A DNA stretch of 64,000 nt from Acidobacteriota bacterium (lineage in GTDB: Bacteria > Acidobacteriota > Terriglobia > Acidiferrales > UBA7541): contig JABCZG010000015.1 of assembly GCA_013289835.1 (NCBI GenBank), positions 48,140 to 112,139 of the forward strand, written 5' to 3'. The position numbers were made by a program, and so were the translations under genes. The notes below the pieces were generated by a model that had not been told where the DNA came from, searched no databases, and saw only the letters and a list, made by a program, of their open reading frames with translations. Positions within the stretch are counted from its first letter, which is position 1; each line of letters opens with the position of its first letter. Shown one piece after another: positions 50,825-60,900 of the stretch.

Positions 50825-52300
50825 ATGGGCCAATGGAAAAGCTTCAATCGCCGTGAATTCCTAACCTCCGCGCTTGCCACGGCAGCTTCCTTTTCGGTCT
50901 TGCCGCCGGGGCATCGCGTGATTGGCGACCTGCTCGGCCCCCAGAATCGCTATCAGCCGTTCGAGTTCCCCCCGGAATTCCTATTTGGAGCAGCGACGGC
51001 GGCATATGCGAGCGAGGGGGCGTGGAATGAGGACGGAAAAGGGGAATCGATCTGGGACCGCTTTTCGCATACCACGAGAAGGGTGAAAGGCGCAGCCACA
51101 GGCGACATGGCCTGCGATTCCTATCATCGGTACAGAGAAGATGTGGAGCTGCTGAAAAAACTGAATTTGAAGAGTTACCATTTTTCGATTTCGTGGCCGA
51201 GGATCCAAGCCAACGGCAGCGGCGAACCCAACACAAAGGGGCTGGACCACTACAAACGCATTGCTGACGCGCTCCTCGAAGCAGGAATCCGGCCGCTCTG
51301 CACGCTCTATCATTGGGATCTGCCACAGAAGCTGGAAGACGCCGGCGGCTGGCCGAACCGTGATCTAGCAGGGCGCTTTACGGAGTATTCGGAGATCGTT
51401 GCGCGAGCGCTGGGCGACCGCATCGCCCACTGGTGCCTTTTCAACGATGCCTGGACGTTCACGATGCAGGGCTATGCGCGGGGCACTCACGCGCCGGGGC
51501 GGACAAATTTCCAGGAGTGTTTGCGGGCGACGCACGTAGTGAACATGGCGCAAGGACAAGCGTTTCGGGCCATGAAGGCCATTAATGCCAAGTTGCAGAT
51601 TGGGACGGCCGTCAGCATGTCGCACTGCCAGGCGGCAGCCCCTTCGGAAGAGGATCGCAAGGCCGCGGACCGAGCACATGCTCTAAGGAATGTGTGGTTT
51701 GTTCATCCGGCACTCAGGGGCGAATATCCCGCGGCATTCCCGGGAGCGAACCCGCTGGAGCAGATGGGGGTGGCGCCGGACGATATGAAGCTGTGCCGCG
51801 CGCCGCTTGATTTTATTGGCGTTCACTACGATCGAAGGCAGCTGGTCTCGGCGATTCCGCCCGGGGAGGGCAAGTCTGCCACGGGTGTGCACAAATTTGA
51901 TGCGCATGAGGGACCGCTCACCGATGCGGGATGGGAGGTTTGGCCGCACGCTCTCTACGAATTGCTGATGCGCATCTCTGCTGAATACAAAGGGACGCCG
52001 ATGGAGATTACCGGGGATGGTTGTTCGTATCTGGATTCACCCGAGGAAGACGGCCGAGTCAGGGATGAGCGGCGGATTCAGTTCCTGCGCGGGCAATTGT
52101 TCGAACTGGGGCGGGCCATGCTGCACAGCTGCAACGTGCGGGCCTATCATCACCGGTGGCTGGTGGACAGTTTCGAGTGGGCCGAAGGCTACACGCAACG
52201 CCATGGGTTGACGTATGTGGATTTTCGAACGCAGAAAAGAACGATCAAGGATTCCGGCAAGTGGTACGCAAAGCTCGCGCAAACGTCTTCTCTTACCTAA
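50825..52300 (+). CDS. Tat-exported GH1-fold protein lacking both catalytic glutamates
   Basis: A 491-residue GH1 (beta-glucosidase) homologue with a twin-arginine signal (NRREFLTSALATAASFSVL, residues 8-26). GH1 landmarks are kept: LFGAATAAY, SISWPRIQ, LYHWDLPQKLED and SFEWAEGY. However, the acid/base motif NEP reads NDA (207-209), the nucleophile motif TENG reads TGDG (396-399), and the -1 subsite Gln of YQIEG reads YASEG. Both catalytic Glu are therefore missing. It may be a sugar-binding pseudoenzyme or use a different mechanism. Exported to the periplasm in folded form. It follows metH by 112 bases and is convergent with an SDR gene. Confidence 0.85.
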   Translation: MGQWKSFNRREFLTSALATAASFSVLPPGHRVIGDLLGPQNRYQPFEFPPEFLFGAATAAYASEGAWNEDGKGESIWDRFSHTTRRVKGAATGDMACDSYHRYREDVELLKKLNLKSYHFSISWPRIQANGSGEPNTKGLDHYKRIADALLEAGIRPLCTLYHWDLPQKLEDAGGWPNRDLAGRFTEYSEIVARALGDRIAHWCLFNDAWTFTMQGYARGTHAPGRTNFQECLRATHVVNMAQGQAFRAMKAINAKLQIGTAVSMSHCQAAAPSEEDRKAADRAHALRNVWFVHPALRGEYPAAFPGANPLEQMGVAPDDMKLCRAPLDFIGVHYDRRQLVSAIPPGEGKSATGVHKFDAHEGPLTDAGWEVWPHALYELLMRISAEYKGTPMEITGDGCSYLDSPEEDGRVRDERRIQFLRGQLFELGRAMLHSCNVRAYHHRWLVDSFEWAEGYTQRHGLTYVDFRTQKRTIKDSGKWYAKLAQTSSLT

Positions 52301-52336
52301 CCTCACGCGCAACTCGTATCTGCCCTGCTTCGAGGT

Positions 52337-53065
52337 TCAGTAGGACTTCTGCATCGGCCTGATGCTGATATCCGTGACTTCCGCGGTTCGCGGGAGGCGG
52401 AGCGAGTGGGTGACCATCTCCGCGACATCTTCCGCCTGCAAGAGCAACTCCGGCCGATAGGCGCGCGCTTCTTTTTCAAAGAGTTTGGCGACGCGTGGCG
52501 TGGCAGTGCGGCCGGGGTAGACGCTGAGCACGCGGATGCCGTCCGGGTTGATTTCCTCGCGCAAGCTGTCGGCCAGGGAACGAAACGCGTGTTGCGTGGC
52601 GGAAAATTGACCTGTGGCAGCCGGCGAGCGGAGCCCGGCGGAGGAATTGATGAACACGATTTGGCCGGCGCTCTTGCGCAAGAGCGGGAGCAAGGTCTGA
52701 ATCAGGAGGTAATGGCCGCGGAGGTTGGAACGGTACATCAAATCAAAATCGGCGATCGAAGCTTTTTCCAACGTGCCGTGGAAAATCGCGCCGCCGCAGA
52801 GGACCAGGATGTTCACGCGTCCGAAGTCGCGTTGGACCTTCTCACCGAGAGCGCGGATCTCTTCGTCCTTGGTCAAGTCCGCCGGGCAGGAGTGGCCGCG
52901 CGAGCCCAGCGCTTGAACTTGTTTTGCAACGCCCTCTAGCACTTCCTGCCGGCGAGCGACCAGACAAACCTCAGCGTTATGCGCGGCCAGCGAGAGGGCA
53001 ATGGCCTTCCCGATGCCGCTGCTGGCACCGGTTACGACAGCGAGCTGATCCTTCAGGCTTTCCAT
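52337..53065 (-). CDS. SDR-family protein lacking the catalytic Tyr and Lys
   Basis: A 242-residue Rossmann protein. The cofactor loop TGASSGIGKA (12-21) and the NSSAG strand (140-144) are classical SDR features, and the ending GIRVLSVYPGRTATPR fits. The YxxxK motif reads FSATQ (154-158), so both Tyr and Lys are replaced. NAD(P) binding is likely but normal SDR catalysis is not. A GGAGGGG ribosome site supports the start. Confidence 0.85.
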   Translation of the reverse strand: MESLKDQLAVVTGASSGIGKAIALSLAAHNAEVCLVARRQEVLEGVAKQVQALGSRGHSCPADLTKDEEIRALGEKVQRDFGRVNILVLCGGAIFHGTLEKASIADFDLMYRSNLRGHYLLIQTLLPLLRKSAGQIVFINSSAGLRSPAATGQFSATQHAFRSLADSLREEINPDGIRVLSVYPGRTATPRVAKLFEKEARAYRPELLLQAEDVAEMVTHSLRLPRTAEVTDISIRPMQKSY

Positions 53066-53454
53066 ATTCGTTGCTATCCCCTCCGGGGGCAGGTGGATTC
53101 AGTTTCGAGGTACCCCATCTAGATTTGCAATGAGATTTCGCGAGCCCGCTGCTCCAGATGGCGCTGCGGCATCCTTGCGTCCTACTGCCAGAAAGAATGC
53201 CACATTCTTGTGGCGAACGGATGGAAACGACTTGCGGATGTGAGTTCTTGCGTGTTTTTGAGATGGCTTCTGGAGTCAGCCTGTGCTTTTGCCGGATGCG
53301 CGCCTGGCTGTCGATCGGAGGCGATTACGCGGGGGCGCACTCGCGCTCTTAAAGAGGATTTTCAGAAGGCCGGATTTTGCGAACACCTGGCAATGCCGGT
53401 TTGATGGCGACTGAAGATGCTGTGCTCTTCCAGTGTGAAGGTGGGGTGGCTCGC
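53066..53454. other. Gene-free region
   Basis: 389 bases between the SDR start and the stop of the membrane glycosyltransferase. No gene, repeat or terminator is supported. Confidence 0.5.
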
Positions 53455-55167
53455 TCAGTTTCCGACAGCCGTGCCGCCAGACTCCTGCCACCGGTAAATT
53501 TCGATCCTAGTCTCTGCCGGACCGCCGCTGTCATAAACCAACCGGGCGCGGGGATTGGGGATGCCATGGGTCAGCCACTCTGCCATCGTCGGAAAGGCGT
53601 CCGAGCCAATGCCTTCGAGCGCTATGAAATCCACATTTCTAGAGTCGAGATAGCGAAACGTCTGAGCAGGTTCGGCGTAAGGATATTGCACGAGAGTGCC
53701 TTGGGCGTAAAGGGGCACGACGGCGTTGATGGCGGCAATTCGCTTCTCTCCCGGCTTCTGGTTCTTGAGCCACAGGCCAGCCTGTTTGATGTCCAAGTAG
53801 CTCGCCCCCTCGATTGTGAATTCTGTCAGTGAACGCGTGTCCGCAAATGAGAGTGTAAGCATGGGGATGCAAATGGCGAGTTGGGCGACGATCCCGACGA
53901 GAGTTGTGCGGGACACGAGGTTGGGAATGAGACTTTCCGCCGTGCTCTGCGCCCAAGCCCCCAATTCCACGAGGCCTTTGGCCGCCCAAGGGATAGTCAA
54001 GACTAGACAGGGATCGGCATACCGAAGCTCGACATGATGAGCGGTCAGTACAAGAATGAAAACGGATAGGACCATGCTCGCGAGTACGAATTCGTGAAGG
54101 AGGCGCTGGGGGCTCCATACAAACCGAAACAGGCCGATGGCGATGAGGATCAGAAGAAAGGGTTGCCCGAATACAGTGCTGAGAAAAGTAGCATAGGCCG
54201 TTCCCCGGTTCTTTCTAATGGAGAAGAGCATGTAGCTCAGCTTATCGCGCAGTCCATGAGGATAGGGCGTGTAGCCGGCGGCTCGCTCCGGGTCGAGGAG
54301 CGGGCCCACTTCTTGCTGGTTCTGATCGATTCCGTAGTGCGCCTGGGGACTGTTGAGACCGGCGTGCATGCGCATTCCCGCGGTGTAATTCATGTTCCAC
54401 TTGCCTTCGAGGCGCCATTGTCCGGTGTGGGAGCGAAGGAAAAGAATATAAGGAAAAGCAATCAGCAGAAATCCAGCCAGAACGAGGCCGGGAGCGACGA
54501 TGGCCGTGGCAAAGCCCTTCCGCGTTAAGAGCGGCATGGCAAAGAGAACAAAGGCAAAGAAAGCAGGATAGGCGAACGCTTCGGGCCTCGTCAGATAGGC
54601 AAGTCCAAAAAAAGCGCCACAGAGGAAGTAATACCTGGCGCTGCCCAGTTCCAGCGATTTGATTCCCCAATAGAGGGCGGCCATGAGTAGCGTCGGATAA
54701 ACGGCTTCCGAGTAGATCGAGCCCGAGCGAGCTATCAAAAGAGGATGAAGGGCGACGAGGAATGCGCTCAGATAAGCGGCTCGCTGTCCGTAAACGCGCA
54801 AGGTAATGAGATAGACCGGAACGATGAGGAGAGTCCCGAAGAGGAGTGAAACCAGATGGGCCGCGAACTCAGCGTCTCTCGCTACAAGCGTGAATCCCGC
54901 AATCAATATCGAATAGAGGGGAGCATACATGGTTTCCGCGCCACCATAACTGCTCATGAGGCCGAGACCGGCACGCAGATTTTCTGCCACGCGGACGTAT
55001 TCCGCTTCGAAACTGATCGCCGGGGCCATCCGCAACATCCAAAAGAGCCGGAGAACGAATCCAACGAGCAAGGTCAGCGCAATTAGACCATGTTTGGGGA
55101 TAGCCAGCATGCGGGACAATACGCTTTGCAACGGCCCGGAGGATTGGGATTTGAGGTCTTGTAGCAT
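53455..55167 (-). CDS. Membrane glycosyltransferase, GT39/ArnT-like
   Basis: A 570-residue protein with about ten hydrophobic helices (e.g. LIALTLLVGFVLRLFWMLR, GFATAIVAPGLVLAGFLLIAF). The acidic pair in SFEAEYVRVAENL in the first periplasmic loop fits the D/E-rich motif of GT39-type enzymes that use polyprenyl-phosphate sugars. A soluble C-terminal part of about 130 residues follows. It probably transfers a sugar to an envelope acceptor; the acceptor is unknown. Confidence 0.8.
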   Translation of the reverse strand: MLQDLKSQSSGPLQSVLSRMLAIPKHGLIALTLLVGFVLRLFWMLRMAPAISFEAEYVRVAENLRAGLGLMSSYGGAETMYAPLYSILIAGFTLVARDAEFAAHLVSLLFGTLLIVPVYLITLRVYGQRAAYLSAFLVALHPLLIARSGSIYSEAVYPTLLMAALYWGIKSLELGSARYYFLCGAFFGLAYLTRPEAFAYPAFFAFVLFAMPLLTRKGFATAIVAPGLVLAGFLLIAFPYILFLRSHTGQWRLEGKWNMNYTAGMRMHAGLNSPQAHYGIDQNQQEVGPLLDPERAAGYTPYPHGLRDKLSYMLFSIRKNRGTAYATFLSTVFGQPFLLILIAIGLFRFVWSPQRLLHEFVLASMVLSVFILVLTAHHVELRYADPCLVLTIPWAAKGLVELGAWAQSTAESLIPNLVSRTTLVGIVAQLAICIPMLTLSFADTRSLTEFTIEGASYLDIKQAGLWLKNQKPGEKRIAAINAVVPLYAQGTLVQYPYAEPAQTFRYLDSRNVDFIALEGIGSDAFPTMAEWLTHGIPNPRARLVYDSGGPAETRIEIYRWQESGGTAVGN

Positions 55168-55674
55168 CGGGTGGACAAGTCAAAAGCGAAACAACTGCAG
55201 TTCGGCTTTCCGCACGTGACGAAGACACTCGGATGGCCCCAGCGCGAGGTGCACGTTTCGCTCTGCCTCCTAATCCCCTGCTTCCCCCCAAGCAAGGGGA
55301 AAGTTCCAAATCTGTTGGAGACTGGTGTTTTCGACTCGGACTATCTCTCACCTCTCTGAGGGGTCGGGTGGGCCAGTTGACAGCAAAGTGGAATGCAGTT
55401 CAGCCGAAGAAACAATTTGTTGGCGGCATTAGGGGGGAGCGGATCCTGGTTCTATGAGTTACCCATCCTGGTAATTTTAAATTCTTGTGAAATTCTAAAG
55501 AAGAAAATTCAACATTCCGAAGATGCTAGCGCCAGTGTCGAGCAGGAACACTAATGTCCACCATCTGAACTTTTTATTCACAATTCGTCAGCGGGCCGTA
55601 TGGCAATTCGCGCAACCGGGGTACAATAACGCGCAATATTCTTGAGAGTGCGGAGGGGGAGAGTGAGGATATGA
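55168..55674. other. Gene-free region between divergent membrane glycosyltransferases
   Basis: 507 bases, no gene supported. AT-rich around 55475-55515. TACAAT at 55622 could be a -10 box for the plus-strand gene. No repeat family recognised. Confidence 0.45.
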
Positions 55675-57549
55675 GTGTTCTCGGCTGTACCGATTAACTA
55701 TAGAAAGCGTAGTCGCTTGCAAGAGCATGGCCGTGCTTCCGTGGATTTGCTCATATGCGCGGCCATTTTGATGATAGGGGCGTTTCAACTCTACTCTCAC
55801 CTGCGTGCGCCTGATTTTCCGTTTGAAGATGTCGCTTACTACGAGCAAGCGAAATCCATACTTCACAGCGGCTACTACGGATTCAACTCGGTTCCGGAGA
55901 AGGTTCAGCCTCCCGGCTTGCCTATACTTTTGGCCGTGATCTGCCAGATTGGAGGCTGCCGGTACGGGGTTCTGCTGAGCTCGATGGCTGTGTTTATGAC
56001 GCTGGGGTTTCTGTTCTGGTATCAGATTATTCGCCGAGCCGAGGGGCGCGGGATAGCAGCAGCCACGTGCCTGCTGCTGGGTTCATCCCCTTGGCTCTTT
56101 TACTTCGTCACACGTGGATTATGGCCAAGTATCCCGTATTTCTTCGTGAGCGCGCTGGCGCTGTGGACAATCCTTGCGCTCGATAGAGCGCAAACTCGAG
56201 CACGCAGATACCTGCTTTCCGCGGCGCTGGCATTTATCGTCGCGTTTTCGATCCTCATCCAATCCGCTGGTGTTGCGTTGGTGGGCGCGATGATGGCTTG
56301 CATCGCGTGCACCTGGTTGAAGAATCGAGGCGTGGCGTTCTACCGGTTCAAAGTGTTTCTCCCCGCCATATTGTTGGGGATTCTGACGCAATTCGCGTGG
56401 ATGCACCAGGGAAGAAATCCCCCGGATTGGCCATTGCCTGGGTATCCGGAGAGCTATGTCTCGCAGCTAAGACTAAAACTTGGCAATTATCCGGAGTTGG
56501 GATTCGCCAGTGCCGCTGATGTGGTGGAGCGTGTGCGGGTGAATGTCCGGGAACGAACGGCGGTATTGGCGGAGACGCTCACGGCGCACTGGATCCATCG
56601 TTCGTACTCCACGCTGGCCATCGCTATTCCCTTGCTTCTGACGGTCGCGGGGGTGGCGGATTCACTTCTTGCGGGAAGCGGCGAAGACATCCTTGCCTGG
56701 TATTTTATGGGATTTGAATTGATCTATATCTTGTGGCCCTGGCAGTTCGAGTTTCGATTTCTTTTTCCAAGTATGCCTCTCGCCTGCCTCTTCATCTATC
56801 GAGGAGCGAGGAAAGTGACCTCATGGATTCGTCAGTACCCGCGCCGCGTGGCGGCATGCCTCCTGCCAATCTGCACATTCCTGTGTGCAATCGCGATTCG
56901 TAACACCTGGGTAACGGGGCCATCCTGGGATTCGGGAGTTCAATCGAAACTCTCTGCCGCATTCTGGTTCGCGGCATCGGTCTTCTCGGTATGGATGATC
57001 TACAGGAACCGGCTGCCGAATACGTTGAACCAGTTGCCGGAGCGCCCTGTCTTCTCAAAGCGAATTTCCGTCGGGCCACTATCCCTTCCGTTTCTACAGG
57101 TAGGCGCACTCGCGCTGGTTTGTTTGCTGGTGGCCAGAGCGATTTCGCAAGACATACCCATCACTCGCGCAAACCTTGCATTTGAAGAAGAGAGGTATGG
57201 GCGGCTCCCAGATGTCGTAGCCGCGAATTGGATTCGTGAGCATACCGATCCCCAAGCGGTCATAGCAGCCCGCCATGTGCCGCTCGTCTATCATTATTCT
57301 CAACGCCGGGTGATCTGGCTTGCTCCAATTCTGGACCCCCAGGTGGTGATGGAAGGCCTTCGCAGACTAAACATCCGTTACATCATCGTAGTCGATCGAG
57401 ACTTCAGCTACTATCTACCGCCTGACGAAGTCTGTTTTGACATGGTGCAAGGAGCATACCCGAGCGCGTTTCGCCTCGAGGCACAGCTTGGCCAGGCACG
57501 AATCTATCAAGTCATTACTGCGGGGCAGGCCGCCTTGGCGAGCCGTTAG
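55675..57549 (+). CDS. Polytopic membrane protein, GT39/ArnT-like
   Basis: A 624-residue protein with about eleven hydrophobic helices; the first loop DFPFEDVAYYEQAKSIL has the acidic pair and layout of GT-C glycosyltransferases. A soluble C-terminal domain of about 130 residues (HTDPQAVIAARHVPLVYHYS) ends the protein, as in the divergent neighbour. GTG start 55675 is preceded by GAGTGAGG; the overlapping ATG in another frame stops after eight codons. Specificity unknown. Confidence 0.75.
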   Translation: MFSAVPINYRKRSRLQEHGRASVDLLICAAILMIGAFQLYSHLRAPDFPFEDVAYYEQAKSILHSGYYGFNSVPEKVQPPGLPILLAVICQIGGCRYGVLLSSMAVFMTLGFLFWYQIIRRAEGRGIAAATCLLLGSSPWLFYFVTRGLWPSIPYFFVSALALWTILALDRAQTRARRYLLSAALAFIVAFSILIQSAGVALVGAMMACIACTWLKNRGVAFYRFKVFLPAILLGILTQFAWMHQGRNPPDWPLPGYPESYVSQLRLKLGNYPELGFASAADVVERVRVNVRERTAVLAETLTAHWIHRSYSTLAIAIPLLLTVAGVADSLLAGSGEDILAWYFMGFELIYILWPWQFEFRFLFPSMPLACLFIYRGARKVTSWIRQYPRRVAACLLPICTFLCAIAIRNTWVTGPSWDSGVQSKLSAAFWFAASVFSVWMIYRNRLPNTLNQLPERPVFSKRISVGPLSLPFLQVGALALVCLLVARAISQDIPITRANLAFEEERYGRLPDVVAANWIREHTDPQAVIAARHVPLVYHYSQRRVIWLAPILDPQVVMEGLRRLNIRYIIVVDRDFSYYLPPDEVCFDMVQGAYPSAFRLEAQLGQARIYQVITAGQAALASR

Positions 57550-57943
57550 GACAGGTCACGCCAGCTCGGAGGGAAAGGATCGACAGACTGGTGTTGCCCA
57601 CATGCAAGAAGAACCTTGCGATTCGACAATTGAGCCATGCTGATCAAGCTCAGGCAGATGAGGCAGTGCCTTCCTGATGTGTGAGCGAAAACTTAGTGTA
57701 CTGCTAGCGCGACAATTCTCATTCACTTCGAAAACCCAGCCTTTAACGCCAGGGGCGCTGTTTACCAGAATCATAAGCGAGCGCCTGAGTTTCGGAGTGC
57801 TCCGCTATCCATCTCAGTGTAGATCCCTAACGCGGTATCCCGCCCGGGAGCCCGAACTTGGCCTGTAAGGAAAGCCCGGAGGCCGCACTTCGATTGCCGC
57901 TGCCTCACTAACAGATGTAGTGTGCCGACTGTGGGCCTCGCTC
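57550..57943. other. Gene-free region
   Basis: 394 bases between the membrane protein and the stop of the giant repeat protein. No gene, terminator or repeat supported. Confidence 0.5.
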
Positions 57944-60900
57944 CTAGTTCGGGAGCAGACCGAACACGGTAACTTGGCTCTGGCTGCCGACATAGACTTT
58001 GCCATTCGCAACCGTCGCCACGGCGAATTTTACGGCGGGACCTGCCGCGGCCGTTCCACTCGGTGGGCTGCTGTAGAGCAAGGTGCCGACGTTGGTGGCG
58101 TCATAGGCATCCAGAATGGCAGGTCCTGACGCTGGCGTTGGCTGCCATGCGGTGTAATCAATGACCCACACAACGCCGTTGGTGGTGCCACTCGCGGAAA
58201 CTGCTGGGACGCCCCCGCGAGGCGGGAAGATATTTGCGGACTCGGCAAATTGCGGCGTCGCCATAGCTCCGTTGGCGATATGGAATTGACTGAGCGGGAA
58301 ATTCTGCCCTGTCGTGTAGATGTTGCCGTTCCAGTAGGCTGGTATGGAGTAATTGCCGCCGTCGAACTGGGTGGTGTTGGGCGGAGGAACAGGAATCACT
58401 TCCTGCACGTCATTGTTGGAAGACGAATTGAACTTGCCCATGTTGGTCTGATCCAAGAGATAAAGAATGGCAACTTTACCGGTCGACATCGCCAAGTGCT
58501 GATGTGCGGTCGAACCCACGGAATCTGGCAGGACGATAACGCCCGCGGATCCCAGGTCAACGTCATTGGACTGGAAGGTCGACTGGTTAAACGGAGTAAA
58601 CCAGTCCAGCAGGGCTCCCGTGGGGCTTAGTTTGACGGTGGTATCACCAAAATTACTGGTGCCGTCATAGTTGCCATTTCCTGTCGAGAGATACAAATTG
58701 CCGCTGGCGTCGGCGGCTGGACCGGCACCGCCACCCCAGAAGGCGCCGCCACCGCAACCACTCGGGCTCGTGGTGGACCAGAACCAATTCTGGGCTAGAG
58801 TTGCCGCGTTGTAGCCAAAGATCCAGCCCTGCCAGTTGCAATTGTCTCCATGAGAGCCGAAAGCTATGTAGACCATCCCGTTGAGGAGAAGCAGCGCGGG
58901 CCGATTGAAATGGCGCTGGGAGTTAAAGCCGGATGCGGAGATAACCACGGGTCCGCCAAACTTCTCCGCGCCTGTAAGAATATTAAGCGCGTGGAGGCGG
59001 TGGACGTAGCAGGGCGAACCTGTCGAGCAACCAGTGCCGACGGTCTCTTTCGTTTTAGCCTCGACGTAGATCGTGTTCGTTGTTGGATCGATCACAGGAG
59101 TCGAGGTGATGCCAATTTCCGGGTAAACGTCGTTGGTGGAATTGGGGATATCGGTCCACGGCATGGTGGTCACGCCGGTGCCGAGGAAGCTGGTCTTCCA
59201 AAGCTGGACACAGGAAGGAGAATCAGCATCGTACGCGTAGACGCTGTCGTGTTCCGTGGCAATGAATACAACGTTGTGATTCGCCCCATTCACCGTCAGG
59301 TTGGCGGCCCAAAGCGGTTGTGCATAGACATAGCCGTCCGTCGGGCAGGAGAAGAGTTGGGTGAATGCCGCAGAACTCACACTTGTTGTCGTCAGGGCAT
59401 ATTCTTTCAAGTTCTGACCAGTGCGCTGCGGATCATTGTGGTGCATGTAGACGCCAGCTAGATCCGTAACTGCAGCCGTAGAGGAGGCGCTCACGGCAGC
59501 ATTCGCGACGCTGGTAGCGGTAATGGTGTGCACGCCGGGTAGAGTACCTGGAGTGTAGAGCCCCGCAGTAGAAACGGTTCCACTGGCTGCGGTCCCTCCG
59601 TTATTGCCGTCGACGGACCAAGTGACGCCGGAATTGGAAGGATCATTGGTGACCGTGGCGGTGAATTGCACCGTTTGCAAAGCGGACATGGTAATTGCGG
59701 CGCGTTTGGGGCTAACGGAGACGCTTAGGGTCCCTGGTATGACGGTTATCGTTGCCGTAGCCGTTTTTGTGGTGTCGCTGATGGAGGTCGCCGTCAACGT
59801 TACTGTGGCTGGGCTCGGCACGTTCGCCGGACCATTGTAAGTAACCGTGGTTGTAGTTACGTTCGTCAGTGTGCCGCAGGTAGTTCCGCTGCAGCCTGCA
59901 CCCGACAGCGTCCAGGTGACACCCCTATTCTGGAAGTCGTTCTGGAGAGTGGCGGTGAAGGCCTGCGAGCCGCTCCCGGCTCCCACGGACGCGCTCGTCG
60001 GCGAGACAGAAACCGAGATCGGTGGCGGCGGAGCGCCACTTGCGGACTTGAACGCGGCGAGAGCCGCAGCCCACGGATCGGAAGCGCCGAGAGTTGCTGC
60101 CGCGGAGGCAGATCCAACGGAGACCTGGATCTGATCTTCGGCAATGAGTTTCGAGTTGGGTTCCGCAGGAACAAATTCCTCGATCTTGTAGCCTGTGGCC
60201 GCGGTGTAGGTTTCCGCATCTCCGGTGGCGATTTCGCCGAGCAAGAGATCGCCGCTGAGGCCAGTGACGAGAGTTCCGCTGGACGGAGTGGCGCTGGTGC
60301 CCTGAGTAACGACCGTAGCGTCAAGAGAATTGGCAGTGGTGACGCCGGAATACTCGAGAATTGCAAAGCGCAACGTGCCAGAGATAGTGTCGGAGACGGT
60401 GATCGTGTTTGCACCACCGAGGATGTTCTCGGCGTAGTAGATTCCGATGGTGTTGGAGTCCACGGTCATGTTGAACAACACGGCCTGCTTATAGGTATTC
60501 GCGTGAGAATCCGAGACCGTGAACACCTGCCCAGAGCTCCCCGCACGAATCACAACAGCGATGAAGTTTCCAGCGGTGTTGTTGGAGGGGAAAGCGAGAG
60601 TAGATGACGATGTAGTCCCCGCGTCCTTGCTGGTGTGTTGAACCAGGGCGATGGAAGCGCTTGTCGACAGGTTGGTTAAGGAGAAGTTTGCCGGGGTCGT
60701 GACGCCCGCGACTGAGGCCGTCACGGTGTAGGGCCCACCCGCAGTAGCATTTGCAGTGAATGTCGCCGAGGTGGCCACTCCGCTGGCATTCGTCGTTGCT
60801 GTGGTTACCCCGCCTGCAAAGGTCCCGCTGGCTCCGCTGGTTGGCGCCGTGAACGTAACCACTACTCCGCTCACCAGATTGTTCCCGGCGTCCGTGACTG

